Positions 10,024-18,789 of a stretch of DNA of 64,000 nucleotides are shown in pieces. Origin of the DNA: Vibrio porteresiae DSM 19223 (GTDB lineage Bacteria > Pseudomonadota > Gammaproteobacteria > Enterobacterales > Vibrionaceae); the NCBI RefSeq assembly GCF_024347055.1, contig NZ_AP024896.1, forward strand, positions 1,811,235 through 1,875,234. The letters run 5' to 3'. The notes under the pieces are model-generated. The model saw only the letters and a list, made by a program, of their open reading frames with translations. It was not told where the DNA came from and searched no databases. The position numbers and the translations under genes were made by a program. Positions within the stretch are counted from its first letter, which is position 1; each line of letters starts with the position of its first letter.

Positions 10024-10039
10024 TTGTAAACGTTTCCAA
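10024..10039. promoter_or_regulatory. GalR-type operator, sglT-proximal
   Basis: TTGTAAACGTTTCCAA matches the GalR/GalS consensus GTG[GT]AANCGNTTNCAC at 14 of 16 positions. It lies about 50-70 bp before the sglT start. A second copy is centred 202 bp further upstream. Confidence 0.72.
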
Positions 10040-10049
10040 ACCAACAAAA

Positions 10050-10065
10050 TGTAACATCAGTCACA
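10050..10065. promoter_or_regulatory. CRP-like site, proximal
   Basis: TGTAACATCAGTCACA matches TGTGA-N6-TCACA at 9 of 10 fixed positions and adjoins the proximal GalR operator. Catabolite control of sglT is inferred. Confidence 0.55.
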
Positions 10066-10159
10066 ACAATGAAAAGGCTATTTCACCACACAACATCTAA
10101 ATTAACTTATTGTTTTATATTAATTTTAATTAAAAACCATAAATTTCCAATTCCGAAAA

Positions 10160-10177
10160 AAGTGACATAAGTCACTT
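10160..10177. promoter_or_regulatory. CRP-like palindrome
   Basis: AAGTGACATAAGTCACTT has GTGA-N6-TCAC at CRP spacing and is a near-perfect palindrome. It lies between the two GalR operators, a suitable place for CRP to bend a repression loop. Confidence 0.6.
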
Positions 10178-10225
10178 TAGTAACTTATCTGTAACCCAAG
10201 CTATTCTTCAGCTATGACAAAATCA

Positions 10226-10241
10226 TTGTAAACGCTTACAC
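10226..10241. promoter_or_regulatory. GalR-type operator, distal
   Basis: TTGTAAACGCTTACAC matches the GalR consensus at 15 of 16 positions. It lies 202 bp from the proximal copy, centre to centre, suggesting DNA looping. Confidence 0.75.
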
Positions 10242-10896
10242 AGGTTTATTTTTACATAATGCTACAGCACATCAAACACCCTTATTGATAAAAACAATCA
10301 ATTGCATATTAAAGAGCAACAATTAAAGTTCGACTCATTTAAATAAACAATATTGATTCATCACTCCCAAAACGAGTGCGTGATTAATGTTTATTGATAC
10401 CTGATTTCTATTTTCATAAATTCAGTGTCAATACCATATTCTCAAATAATGAAAATAGAAGTAAAATAGCGAAAAGTTACAGGAGCTGAATAATATTTAT
10501 ACAGCCGAATAAACAACGATATATTTCGGTATTATTCAGGAATTCGATACAAGTTAGTCAGAACAAGATAAAAGTGCGATCTATCTATGTTTTTATAGTA
10601 GAACAATAGTGTAATCTTCTAACTCCGTCCTCTAGCTGCACTTTAAACCAGTGTTTTTAGCCTAATCTCTCTCCAAAATAGAATAAAATCCATAAAATTC
10701 ATAAAGCACGTTTTAACCACGTCATAATGTGATAATGTACGCACTTATTTTATTGTCACTACAATAAAAACTTAAACAAATTATGTTAGTTTAAATTTAT
10801 TAAAACCAAGACAAAATCATGCCTATATCGCGGATAAAAATAATCCTCGAACGCAGAGAATTTTGTTGTTATTAAGATCTAGTTTTAGGAGTTATT

Positions 10897-11682
10897 TTGA
10901 GTTCTATTACAATTGGAGTCATTGGTAATTACTTTGGCCACCTTTCCAGTGCGGAAAATGTTCACGAATCTGAAGTACCAAGCGGTATCTTCGTTATCGA
11001 TCACAACAAAAGCTCATTAACTAACGGTAGCAACACTTTCTACCCAGCCCAAGGTAGCAAAGTTGATATCGAGCCTGAGTTCGTTATTCAGTACACCATT
11101 CAGTACCAAGATAACCAAGTTGTTAAAGTGATTCCTCATCGTATCACTGTAGGTAACGATGTAACGATTCGTAGCCTTGAAGGCGCAACCAAAATCAGTA
11201 CTCGTAAGTCTTGGGGCGAAAACTCTAAAGGTATTCACCCAACATGGTGGGAACTGGATGAGCTAGAAAGCCTAAATACGCTAAGCCTAGTGTCTTACAT
11301 CGAGCGTGATGGTAAGCAACACATGGCGACTCAACCATTGAAAATTGACCAAATGAAACTGTTTGGTGATGCCCTATCAACGTGGATGGTAGAAGCGATC
11401 AATGGTCAACAAGAACACGGTATGTTTGACCAAATCCTACCGGTACTTGCTAAACACGGCTATCCAGAAGAGTTGATTCTTTACACTGGCGCGCCAAACT
11501 ACACCGATTGGGGTCAAGAGAACTTTCTACAACCAGGTGATGTAATGCACATCATCGGTTATAAGACTGACAACTTTAATGATGAGCAAATCGATCTGCT
11601 ATTCAAAGAGAATAAGTTGAAAGGTCTGGATAACGTTCTTTGTCTAACTCAAAAAATGGTTGAGCCAGAGTTAGTTTACTAA
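10897..11682 (+). CDS. DUF5718 protein, FAH-like fold suspected
   Basis: This is a conserved 261-residue cytoplasmic protein that I place in DUF5718, common in Vibrio. No reaction is known to me. Several features recall fumarylacetoacetate-hydrolase-like enzymes: VDIEPEFVIQYTI (acidic metal-ligand position), ITVGNDVTIRS, the RKSWGENSKG loop and LQPGDVM near the end. That similarity is my inference by eye. The start is TTG at 10897, preceded by AGGAG about 7 nt upstream, and no ATG lies near. It is a single gene followed by a good terminator. The long upstream region suggests substantial regulation. Confidence 0.72.
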   Translation: MSSITIGVIGNYFGHLSSAENVHESEVPSGIFVIDHNKSSLTNGSNTFYPAQGSKVDIEPEFVIQYTIQYQDNQVVKVIPHRITVGNDVTIRSLEGATKISTRKSWGENSKGIHPTWWELDELESLNTLSLVSYIERDGKQHMATQPLKIDQMKLFGDALSTWMVEAINGQQEHGMFDQILPVLAKHGYPEELILYTGAPNYTDWGQENFLQPGDVMHIIGYKTDNFNDEQIDLLFKENKLKGLDNVLCLTQKMVEPELVY

Positions 11683-11697
11683 GCAGAACATCCAATA

Positions 11698-11747
11698 CGA
11701 TCGATGATGCTTTGGCCTTCGTCGTCCTGTGCCAAACTCATCGATCG
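11698..11747. repeat. 10-bp inverted repeat downstream of DUF5718 gene
   Basis: CGATCGATGA (11698-11707) and TCATCGATCG (11738-11747) are perfect reverse complements separated by 30 bp. They lie between the stop codon and the intrinsic terminator. The loop is GC-rich and could fold in the 3' UTR. Confidence 0.6.
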
Positions 11748-11756
11748 TTCCTAATC

Positions 11757-11784
11757 AAAGCCGCGTTCATTCGCGGCTTTTTCT
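11757..11784 (+). terminator. Intrinsic terminator of DUF5718 gene
   Basis: AGCCGCG pairs with CGCGGCT around a 6-nt loop and is followed by TTTTCTT. Confidence 0.88.
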
Positions 11785-11922
11785 TATCATGAGTTTCATC
11801 ACCACATCATAACAACACTCATTGCTCTTAGAGAGAAAACCATATTGAGAATCCCTTTTCCCAACGGTCATTTTTTCATAAAATCCAAAGCATTAATTTA
11901 TTCATCCTCAAAAGAATCGACA

Positions 11923-12624
11923 ATGAACAAAAGTTTAATGACCAATGTGATTTCACTAGTGCTACTGGGTGCTGGCTATTACACCCATAATTCGTTATGT
12001 CTTTACGCGGGTCTGTTCGCCTTTTCTGGCGCAATTACCAACTGGCTAGCGATTCACATGCTGTTTGAGAAAGTACCTGGCCTTTATGGTTCAGGTGTTA
12101 TACCAGCACGTTTTGAAGCGTTTAAAGCAGCAATCAAGACCTTGATGATGGAACAGTTCTTCACTGTTGAAAATATTCAACGCTTCCTGAATAAGGAAGG
12201 TGCAGATAAGAAATTGGATTTGGAACCGATTATCACCAGTGTCGACTTTAACCCAACCTTTGATTCTCTAGTTGATGTGATCAGTCAATCTTCATTTGGT
12301 GGCATGTTAGCTATGTTTGGTGGCACTGATGCTTTACAACCGTTAAAGCAGCCTTTTGTGGAAAAAATGCAAGCGTCAATGCGTGACATTAGCCAAAGCG
12401 AATCCGTTAAAAACGCGTTAAAAGAGCAACTCAGTTCTTCATCAATGCAAGATTCAATTCAAGAGAATATTGAAAGTATTATTGAACAGCGCCTTAACGA
12501 ATTAACCCCTCAATTGGTTAAAGAGATGGTGCAAAAAATGATTCGCGAACACTTAGGTTGGCTCGTTGTTTGGGGCGGTGTATTTGGTGGCTTAATCGGT
12601 GTGGTATCGAGCTTAATTGCTTAA
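11923..12624 (+). CDS. DUF445 family membrane-anchored protein
   Basis: From ATG 11923 the protein is 233 residues. An N-terminal membrane hairpin (about residues 5-50, including AGLFAFSGAITNWLAIHMLF, the DUF445 signature) is followed by a helical cytoplasmic or periplasmic region of about 150 residues. A final membrane segment, VVWGGVFGGLIGVVSSL, closes it. Family function is unknown; a role at the envelope is inferred from topology. An earlier in-frame start at 11845 would add 26 residues that do not fit the family. The gene is monocistronic. Confidence 0.82.
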   Translation: MNKSLMTNVISLVLLGAGYYTHNSLCLYAGLFAFSGAITNWLAIHMLFEKVPGLYGSGVIPARFEAFKAAIKTLMMEQFFTVENIQRFLNKEGADKKLDLEPIITSVDFNPTFDSLVDVISQSSFGGMLAMFGGTDALQPLKQPFVEKMQASMRDISQSESVKNALKEQLSSSSMQDSIQENIESIIEQRLNELTPQLVKEMVQKMIREHLGWLVVWGGVFGGLIGVVSSLIA

Positions 12625-12705
12625 GTTGATGCCAATCAAGAAGCCTGTATGCTATTCATCAGAACATCAAAGCGACTTAGCAATACCAAAGTAAAAATAC
12701 CAAAG

Positions 12706-12740
12706 CAGAAGGGAGCGTTTATCGCTCCCTTCTGTTTTAT
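12706..12740. terminator. Terminator between DUF445 and PAP2 genes
   Basis: CAGAAGGGAGCG pairs with CGCTCCCTTCTG around five bases and is followed by TTTTAT. The reverse side is less T-rich, but the site sits between convergent genes and may serve both. Confidence 0.85.
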
Positions 12741-12769
12741 CTAATTAGGATATTTATGTTTATTCAGTC

Positions 12770-13531
12770 CTATGACTGAATGCGCAGCATGCGCCAAATC
12801 GGCTGCAATTTGGGATGTTCAACGGGGTAATGTTTGGGAACACACCAATAGATAAAGGCAACTAAGGCAATTGCGCCAAAGAGGTCTTCCGGGCGGTGCA
12901 TCCCCAGCCATAATCGGGAATACGCAACAAGCAATCCCCAGATCAAAAGCAGGTCCGCACTCACATAACGCTTTTGCTCAAGTAATAAGGAGCCAAAAAA
13001 GACCAAACAGATGGCAACAAACACAGTGTGACCCGACGGAAATGAATAGTTCATTTCCCCTTGCCAATTCATGATACGCCAAGATGAGACTTTCTTTTCC
13101 ATTCGCTCAAGCGCCAGTTCTTTTTGCGCCTCATCAAGTTTATAAAAGTGACTAGGCTCTGGGAGCACCAACGCTTGTGTCATGGCGTAAGTGAATGGCC
13201 GCGGGCTGTGCGTCAGTTGTTTAATGCCCGTTTTTAACACCAAGGCCAAAAGTAACAGGACGCCCAATTGCAGCATAAAATTGATGCGTTCTAACGGGGT
13301 ATAGCGCGAACGCCAAAATGACCAGATGAGAAATACGATTAATGTTCCTATACCACCCACACCCGCGGCCGTATGCGAAACATAGGTCATTGTCGCCCCA
13401 AGCCAATCGGGTACAGATCCCATTAAGTTAATCGGAAACAAAAAATACGAGATCGGGGCTAGCAAGGCTGCAAAAAAGCCAAGTATTAAAAAACCGTAAT
13501 TGCTTCTTTTTCCTCGCCAGTGTAGTGACAT
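12770..13531 (-). CDS. PAP2-family phosphatase, integral membrane
   Basis: This inner-membrane lipid phosphatase has all three PAP2 motifs: KQLTHSPRP (KX6RP), SFPSGHT and SRLWLGMHRPED (SRX5HX3D). About six hydrophobic segments surround them. Likely substrates are undecaprenyl pyrophosphate or phosphatidylglycerol phosphate; the sequence does not decide. I chose ATG 13531 (MSLHWRGK) because GGGGAGA precedes it at good spacing. An ATG at 13561 would add 10 residues. Confidence 0.88.
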   Translation of the reverse strand: MSLHWRGKRSNYGFLILGFFAALLAPISYFLFPINLMGSVPDWLGATMTYVSHTAAGVGGIGTLIVFLIWSFWRSRYTPLERINFMLQLGVLLLLALVLKTGIKQLTHSPRPFTYAMTQALVLPEPSHFYKLDEAQKELALERMEKKVSSWRIMNWQGEMNYSFPSGHTVFVAICLVFFGSLLLEQKRYVSADLLLIWGLLVAYSRLWLGMHRPEDLFGAIALVAFIYWCVPKHYPVEHPKLQPIWRMLRIQS

Positions 13532-13825
13532 AAGACTTCTCCCCATAGACAAGGGCAGCATTGTAAAACGCCTGCCAATGGTTTTTTATCAACTATGTGT
13601 AAAATCCCTGTCATATTCAGCAAATCCTCTATACATCACCAATAGTCACTAATCCCTTTTAGTTAGTCCTTGCAATTCGTCATCAATGTAAATGGTGGTC
13701 TTTGACCATTTATGGGTATTTAGCAATCAAGATCAGCGAATTATCACCTGATTATCTTTTCTATTTTGTCAGTTGTTGATTTATTGACCTATATTAAATA
13801 AGCCAATAAATGAGGGAGACCACTC

Positions 13826-14656
13826 ATGATCCAAACTCAATTGCTTTCTCGTTTAAACGAGTTACCAAGATTATCGAAGGTACTTCAAGACCTGCTTGAT
13901 TTAGTCAACAAAGAAGATATTAATTTCAAACATCTTTCGCAAAAGATGGAATTAGAACAAATATTGAGTGCTCGTCTTCTGCGGATGGCCAACTCTGCCT
14001 ATTTCGGTGGACAACGAGATGTGCACACCGTTTCTGATGCATTGATCCGAGTCGGTATGGAATCGGTACGAACGCTAGTGGTTGCCTCGGTACTGTCAAA
14101 TACCTTCTCAGATATTGAGACATTGGATCTGGATGAATATTGGACAAATACTTTCGAAACCGCCCTCATCACCAAAAAAATCGCCGATCAAATTGGGTTA
14201 GATTCCAGTGAAGCCTTTACGACTGGCGTGCTGCATGACATCGGTGAACTCATGATCCACTCTTTACTGCCCGAACAAGCTAAAGTCATTTCTGAACGGG
14301 TCAAAGCGGGAGAAAATCCATTGCTGGTGCAAGAGCAGGTGTTAGGCGTATCCTCACCACGCCTTGGAGCCATGCTGGCAAAGAGTTGGAAATTCCCTGA
14401 GGAGATGGTGGATGCCATCGGTCATTTTGATGACCCGATCCAAGCAAAAATAGCGCCTAAGCTCGCTTACGCCTTACATCTTTCACGCGATATTCATCGC
14501 TACTGGGATGAAATGAGTGATGAGAAACAAAGAGTCATCTTTATCGCTGACCATCCTGACAGCAAAATTCTGAAACTATCAGCAGCGTTTCAAGAGAAAG
14601 TTGATGCGATCAGAGGTAGCGGAAAAGTTCTTGCCCAACAGATGGTTGCTGCATAA
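13826..14656 (+). CDS. HDOD domain signalling protein
   Basis: A single HDOD domain spans residues about 8-210, with LPRLSKVLQDLLDLV, ARLLRMANSAYFG and the conserved LHDIGELM. HDOD proteins resemble HD phosphohydrolases but usually lack full metal ligands, and act as scaffolds in signalling or chemotaxis. The protein is cytoplasmic with no output domain. The start follows GAGGGAGA at good spacing. The gene is monocistronic and its partner is unknown. Confidence 0.88.
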   Translation: MIQTQLLSRLNELPRLSKVLQDLLDLVNKEDINFKHLSQKMELEQILSARLLRMANSAYFGGQRDVHTVSDALIRVGMESVRTLVVASVLSNTFSDIETLDLDEYWTNTFETALITKKIADQIGLDSSEAFTTGVLHDIGELMIHSLLPEQAKVISERVKAGENPLLVQEQVLGVSSPRLGAMLAKSWKFPEEMVDAIGHFDDPIQAKIAPKLAYALHLSRDIHRYWDEMSDEKQRVIFIADHPDSKILKLSAAFQEKVDAIRGSGKVLAQQMVAA

Positions 14657-14679
14657 TCGTTTGTTGCTTACTAGAAAGA

Positions 14680-14714
14680 AAAAACTCCCTCAAATTGAGG
14701 GAGTTTATTTTTGC
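14680..14714 (+). terminator. Intrinsic terminator of HDOD gene
   Basis: AAACTCCCTCAA pairs with its complement TTGAGGGAGTTT, followed by ATTTTTG. Confidence 0.87.
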
Positions 14715-14776
14715 ATTGCCCCGTTTAACAATACAAACTACTTAACGGTTTCCGCCCACTCAGCCACAAACATGGC

Positions 14777-15613
14777 TTATGCAACGTGCATCACTTCAGC
14801 GGACAAATGACCTAATTCATCAATGATCTCTTTGGTTTGGCGAGAATAGATCAACTTATCTTTCGCCCCCACCAATTGAATCATTTTCAGTTTACCTGAG
14901 TTAACCGCTTGAATAATGGTACGAATCACCATCTGGTTATCTAAGGTTTTATTCTCGCTAATGCCATTACTTGGAACTAAAGAGGCTAGATCCACAGTCA
15001 GAACGACTTGGTTACAATGGTCAAGATAATTACTTAATTGGCTTTTAAGTTGGCTACGATATCCAAAACCACTTTCATCGGCAGTTAACCAGTCGCACCC
15101 CAAATCTTCCGCATATTCAAAACTATGGCTCGGCTCGTGTTCTGAATCTATTCCGATACAAAACAATTGGGTATTTGAATAACGAGATAATACGAAATGG
15201 TAGGCTGAACCTAACTGCGGATCTAATGTCTGTTTCAATTGAAAGCTATTGCCTATATGGATAAATCCTAAAGTTCCCTCTTCCGCAGAGAGCACAGGCA
15301 TAGCCTCCAATAACAATTCATGACAGTTGGCCAGTACAACAGGCACCGAACTCATCGCCATGTGTCGAGATAAGATTTCTTGGTAACGGTAATCCGCATC
15401 ATCACGAAGAATGATATGACCAGCATCTGAATATTGTGGGTTGGCTTGTTGTTGATACAACCAATCCGACGCAAACTCTAAGCTCTGCTGCGCAATTTCA
15501 AACTCCACCAGCGACATAGGTTTAATACGTTCACATACGGTTAAAAACGTAAATGGTGAGACGTGAGAAACTGGATGACGATTCAAGCGGTAGCGTTTGA
15601 ACAAACTTAACAT
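14777..15613 (-). CDS. Degenerate arginase/agmatinase-fold protein
   Basis: The protein (278 residues) aligns by eye with ureohydrolases such as HutG or SpeB but has lost the Mn2+ motifs. The usual GGDHS is VLANCHEL, DAHxD is HIGNSF, and the SxDxDxxDP strand is LTVDLASLVPS. With most metal ligands missing it should not be an active ureohydrolase, and may bind a ligand or have a new role. It starts 21 bp after the stop of an IclR-family regulator, so the two are likely cotranscribed. Fold assignment is moderate; inactivity is inferred from the missing ligands. Confidence 0.68.
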   Translation of the reverse strand: MLSLFKRYRLNRHPVSHVSPFTFLTVCERIKPMSLVEFEIAQQSLEFASDWLYQQQANPQYSDAGHIILRDDADYRYQEILSRHMAMSSVPVVLANCHELLLEAMPVLSAEEGTLGFIHIGNSFQLKQTLDPQLGSAYHFVLSRYSNTQLFCIGIDSEHEPSHSFEYAEDLGCDWLTADESGFGYRSQLKSQLSNYLDHCNQVVLTVDLASLVPSNGISENKTLDNQMVIRTIIQAVNSGKLKMIQLVGAKDKLIYSRQTKEIIDELGHLSAEVMHVA

Positions 15614-15634
15614 GATGACATTACCCTTACTGAA

Positions 15635-16369
15635 TTACCTTTCTGGTGGCAACGCTCGCGCGGCCTGCAACACATGTAAAATGATCCGTTGCTTATGTGT
15701 TTCAACGCGATGGGCTGGAGCCATCACGGAAATCGCACCGATCAACTTACTCCCTTTCATTACCGGAGCGCTGATACCAGACACGCCGGGGTCGATTTCA
15801 GATGTACTCACGGCATAACCGTGACGACGTATCTTGTCTAACTCAGTTTGCCACTTCTCCATATGGCTATCTTCGCCAAAATAACGAAGAATTTTTTCAC
15901 AACGCTGAGCGGGCATATACGCCAACATCACTTTAGAAGAGGCGCCACGAAGCAATGGTTGACTTTGCCCCTGGACGAAGCTGCAACGAAGCGCCTGCAT
16001 ACTTTCTTTTTGGCTCACACACAGCGCCCGATAACCTACTGGCACCATGTACGCCGCCATCTCACCCGTCTGTTTCTGTAGACGCGTCAATACAGCATCA
16101 ACTTCGTCTAGACTGTGCTGACTGGTTTCATAACTTCTCATCAGCAACAGAGCAGCAGGGCCAATAATTAACGTTTTATCGTGCGAACTTTCTTCGATTA
16201 AGTTCCACTCTTTAAGCAATTTCAGATGTCGGTAAAGGCTGCTTAGTGGCACTTGAAGTTGTTCACTCAGCACTTTTGCCGGCACTGGCTCATCATTAAC
16301 TGCAACTTGCATCAGCAACTGCAGTGCTTTTTCATTTACTGGATTAGCAGCAGATTTAGATTCTTTCAT
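15635..16369 (-). CDS. IclR-family transcriptional regulator
   Basis: A winged HTH (residues 12-75, with VPLSSLYRHLKLLKEWNLIE) is joined to an IclR effector domain. That domain carries LRGASSKVMLAYMP and DPGVSGISAPVM, both typical of the family. The effector is unknown. The start follows AAGGACAC. It is first in an operon with the arginase-fold protein, which may be its target. Two direct repeats about 50-100 bp upstream look like an autoregulatory operator. Confidence 0.9.
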   Translation of the reverse strand: MKESKSAANPVNEKALQLLMQVAVNDEPVPAKVLSEQLQVPLSSLYRHLKLLKEWNLIEESSHDKTLIIGPAALLLMRSYETSQHSLDEVDAVLTRLQKQTGEMAAYMVPVGYRALCVSQKESMQALRCSFVQGQSQPLLRGASSKVMLAYMPAQRCEKILRYFGEDSHMEKWQTELDKIRRHGYAVSTSEIDPGVSGISAPVMKGSKLIGAISVMAPAHRVETHKQRIILHVLQAARALPPER

Positions 16370-16416
16370 GTGTCCTTTTTAGCCTTTATTGTTCACCACC
16401 TCAAACCGCTATTCTT

Positions 16417-16471
16417 ACATAACGAGAATTTAATTTGAATTAAAGGATTTCATTATCACATAGCGAGAATT
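16417..16471. promoter_or_regulatory. Paired direct repeats upstream of iclR-type gene
   Basis: ACATAACGAGAATT (16417-16430) and ACATAGCGAGAATT (16458-16471) differ at one base and lie 41 bp apart, about four helical turns. Their position before the regulator suggests its own operator. This is inference. Confidence 0.5.
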
Positions 16472-16566
16472 AGAACAATATTCTCTCAGATGGCAATATT
16501 CATACAAGTTCACTGGTTAGAAAGCCTAACCACAAAAGATGATCATTTAATCACCAGCAAAAATAA

Positions 16567-16602
16567 AGGCCTCCAGCATTTTTACATCAATGCTGAAGGC
16601 CC
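16567..16602 (-). terminator. Intrinsic terminator of chemoreceptor gene
   Basis: On the minus strand GGCCTTCAGCATT folds back on AATGCTGGAGGCC with small mismatches, followed by TTTATTTTTG. Confidence 0.8.
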
Positions 16603-16646
16603 ACTCAAAAGAGAATTTGTTCGGACTGTTATTCGGACTAATGCAA

Positions 16647-18533
16647 TTAAGCCAATTTGAACATGCCCACTTTCTCTTGCAGTTGCTCAGCTTGATGATG
16701 TAGCGCTTTAGATTGACCTAAACTGTCTTGCGCTCCAGACACCAATTGATCCGTTACATCCTTGATGGCAGTAATGTTTTGGGTAATTTCACCAGTGACA
16801 TGAGTCTGCTCTTCAGCCGCGGTCGCAATCTGCGTTGCCATGTCACTAATCTCACTCACTGACGCTTTAATTTGCTCAAGAGACGATGTGGCTTTATCCG
16901 CATCGGCTACCGCGTTTTGAGCTAAAGCTTCACTGTTTTCCATGATCTGCACCGCTTCTAAAGTGCTGTCTTGTAACGTAGTAATGGTTGATTTAATCAC
17001 ATCGGTCGAGTTTTGCGTCCGCTGAGATAAAATACGAACCTCATCTGCTACAACGGCAAAACCTCGTCCTTGCTCACCAGCTCGAGCCGCTTCAATCGCC
17101 GCATTCAGAGCTAACAGGTTGGTTTGAGCAGCAATTTCTTGAATAGAGGTCAGAACAGCAGAAATTTCTTGGGAATGTTGATTGAGTTCAGAGATCACAT
17201 TACTTGCGTGCTGCACTTCATTCGCCAATTGATTTATCGACTGACGAGAATTTCCCACCAACTGATAACCTTCAACAGAGCTATTGGTTGACGCTTGAGC
17301 CGCTTGAGCAGTTTGCTCCGCGTGAGCCGCAATTTCTTGCGTTGCTGATGCCATTTCGGTCACAGCCGTCGCGACTAAAGTCACCTCTTGCTGCTGTAAC
17401 CCCAATTCGTCAACCGAGCGATTGGCATTGCGAGAGCCCTCGTTAGCTTGACCTGTCAGTTCATCGGCTTGCTGTCTAATGTGTTGAACAAGCTCCTGTA
17501 AACTGGACATAAACTGGTTAAAGTTCTCTGCTAAGTGACCGATTTCATCTTGATGTTCAACGGGAATACGCACGGTTAGATCCCCATTACCATTGGCGAT
17601 CGCTTGTAGCGCAGCTGACACATTTTTCAATGGGCGGAGCAAGACATTACACAGCATATTGAATAACACTGCACACAGCACCACCACGACCAATGTCGCC
17701 GCTATTTGGCCCCAAAGCGCATCAAACAAAGGCGCGACCAAGGAATCACGATCAATAACCACCACACTGGTTAAATCGGTATTGGCAATTTTGCTCGCAT
17801 ACAACAACGTGGACTTACCTTGAATATCAACGAACTCATCATCCTTTTTAGCCACACTATTTTGGATATCCTCAAAGCGAATCCCTAGCTGACTGACACT
17901 TTGATTGAGTAATTTGGTATCACGATGAGTAAAGACATTGCCCTTGCTGTTGACGATAAACATATCGCCAACACCAGGCAAAATGACTTGCTTCATGGTG
18001 TTGAGGATATCGGTAATTTCCATATCCGCGCCGAGAACCACTTGCTGACCACCAATGGTCATCGCTCTCCCCATGGAAACCACATTTGCCCCAGTAGCGG
18101 CAGCCACGCTCGGGTTATCCATATAGACACGATTTGGATTGGCTTTCCCATTGATATACCAGCCCCAGCGACGTGGGTCATTGTTATCAGGTGGCAGGGA
18201 AACATGGTTAGCATTGACTTGCGAACCGTCTGGGTAAGCAAGAAATACGTTATCGAAATCTGCCGCTTTTTTGACTTGGATAAGCTGATTAACCATCTGA
18301 TCGGCTTGAACATCACTCGCTAAAGAGGTCAGTGAACGTTCCTTTGATTTCAACCAATCAGTGACATATTGGTTATATGAGGCGATCGTGCTTTGTACGT
18401 TTTGGTCTACCTGCTCATTCAAACGTTGTAACGATGCGCGAAAAGAGAGTGACTCAACAATCACTCCACCTAAGATGATGGCAAACCCCGCAGCCACCGC
18501 GAGCTTTGTTCTTAAAGAAATGGCTTTTAACAT
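16647..18533 (-). CDS. Methyl-accepting chemotaxis protein with dCACHE sensor
   Basis: This is an inner-membrane chemoreceptor of 628 residues. Transmembrane segment 1 (about 11-30) is followed by a periplasmic dCACHE_1-type sensor (about 35-270). A second membrane segment (about 272-298), a HAMP domain (LLRPLKNVSAALQAIANG) and a long cytoplasmic signalling domain follow. The hairpin tip carries AAQTNLLALNAAIEAARAGE, the CheA/CheW contact region. The ligand is unknown; dCACHE sensors often bind amino acids or organic acids. AGGAACGTAG precedes the start. The gene is monocistronic. Confidence 0.93.
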   Translation of the reverse strand: MLKAISLRTKLAVAAGFAIILGGVIVESLSFRASLQRLNEQVDQNVQSTIASYNQYVTDWLKSKERSLTSLASDVQADQMVNQLIQVKKAADFDNVFLAYPDGSQVNANHVSLPPDNNDPRRWGWYINGKANPNRVYMDNPSVAAATGANVVSMGRAMTIGGQQVVLGADMEITDILNTMKQVILPGVGDMFIVNSKGNVFTHRDTKLLNQSVSQLGIRFEDIQNSVAKKDDEFVDIQGKSTLLYASKIANTDLTSVVVIDRDSLVAPLFDALWGQIAATLVVVVLCAVLFNMLCNVLLRPLKNVSAALQAIANGNGDLTVRIPVEHQDEIGHLAENFNQFMSSLQELVQHIRQQADELTGQANEGSRNANRSVDELGLQQQEVTLVATAVTEMASATQEIAAHAEQTAQAAQASTNSSVEGYQLVGNSRQSINQLANEVQHASNVISELNQHSQEISAVLTSIQEIAAQTNLLALNAAIEAARAGEQGRGFAVVADEVRILSQRTQNSTDVIKSTITTLQDSTLEAVQIMENSEALAQNAVADADKATSSLEQIKASVSEISDMATQIATAAEEQTHVTGEITQNITAIKDVTDQLVSGAQDSLGQSKALHHQAEQLQEKVGMFKLA

Positions 18534-18789
18534 CTACGTTCCTATTTGGGTCTCTTTGTTATTATGTGAATACCCAAACAATCAACGTTTAGCTCGTATG
18601 GCAGAGATAACCGTACAATATCAGTTAGGTATCTACTGCCATTATATTTTTCTGACCGTGAAATAATGCGACTCGACTAACGAAAAATGGCCATCTTTAT
18701 CATAGAAATCAATAATATTAGCAAAACATGATAAATATCTATCACTGTCTTACTTGCCAACATTGAAGATAGCCTCTCCCCTATCCACG

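Larger units (their letters stand above)
9973..10896. other. Long divergent intergenic region (sglT / DUF5718)
   Basis: About 920 bp without a convincing gene separate sglT from the plus-strand DUF5718 gene. The sglT-proximal 270 bp hold two GalR-type operators and two CRP-like palindromes, listed separately. The middle is very AT-rich. Near 10,486-10,539 a bulged inverted repeat could fold as RNA or act as an operator. No small ORF with a ribosome site stood out. Confidence 0.6.

Noticed and set aside
11845..11922. Upstream N-terminal extension of the DUF445 gene
   Set aside because: The extra 26 residues do not fit the family, and the in-frame ATG at 11,923 begins exactly before the first membrane segment.
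16539..16545. Single ATGATCA between the IclR and chemoreceptor genes as an RctB site
   Set aside because: Isolated 7-mers like this, including others at 22,444 and within nhaC and cyoB, are expected by chance. Only clusters or full 12-mers were kept.
17925..18323. Frame antisense to the chemoreceptor sensor domain
   Set aside because: No ribosome site and no family pattern; the opposite strand is a well-supported chemoreceptor.
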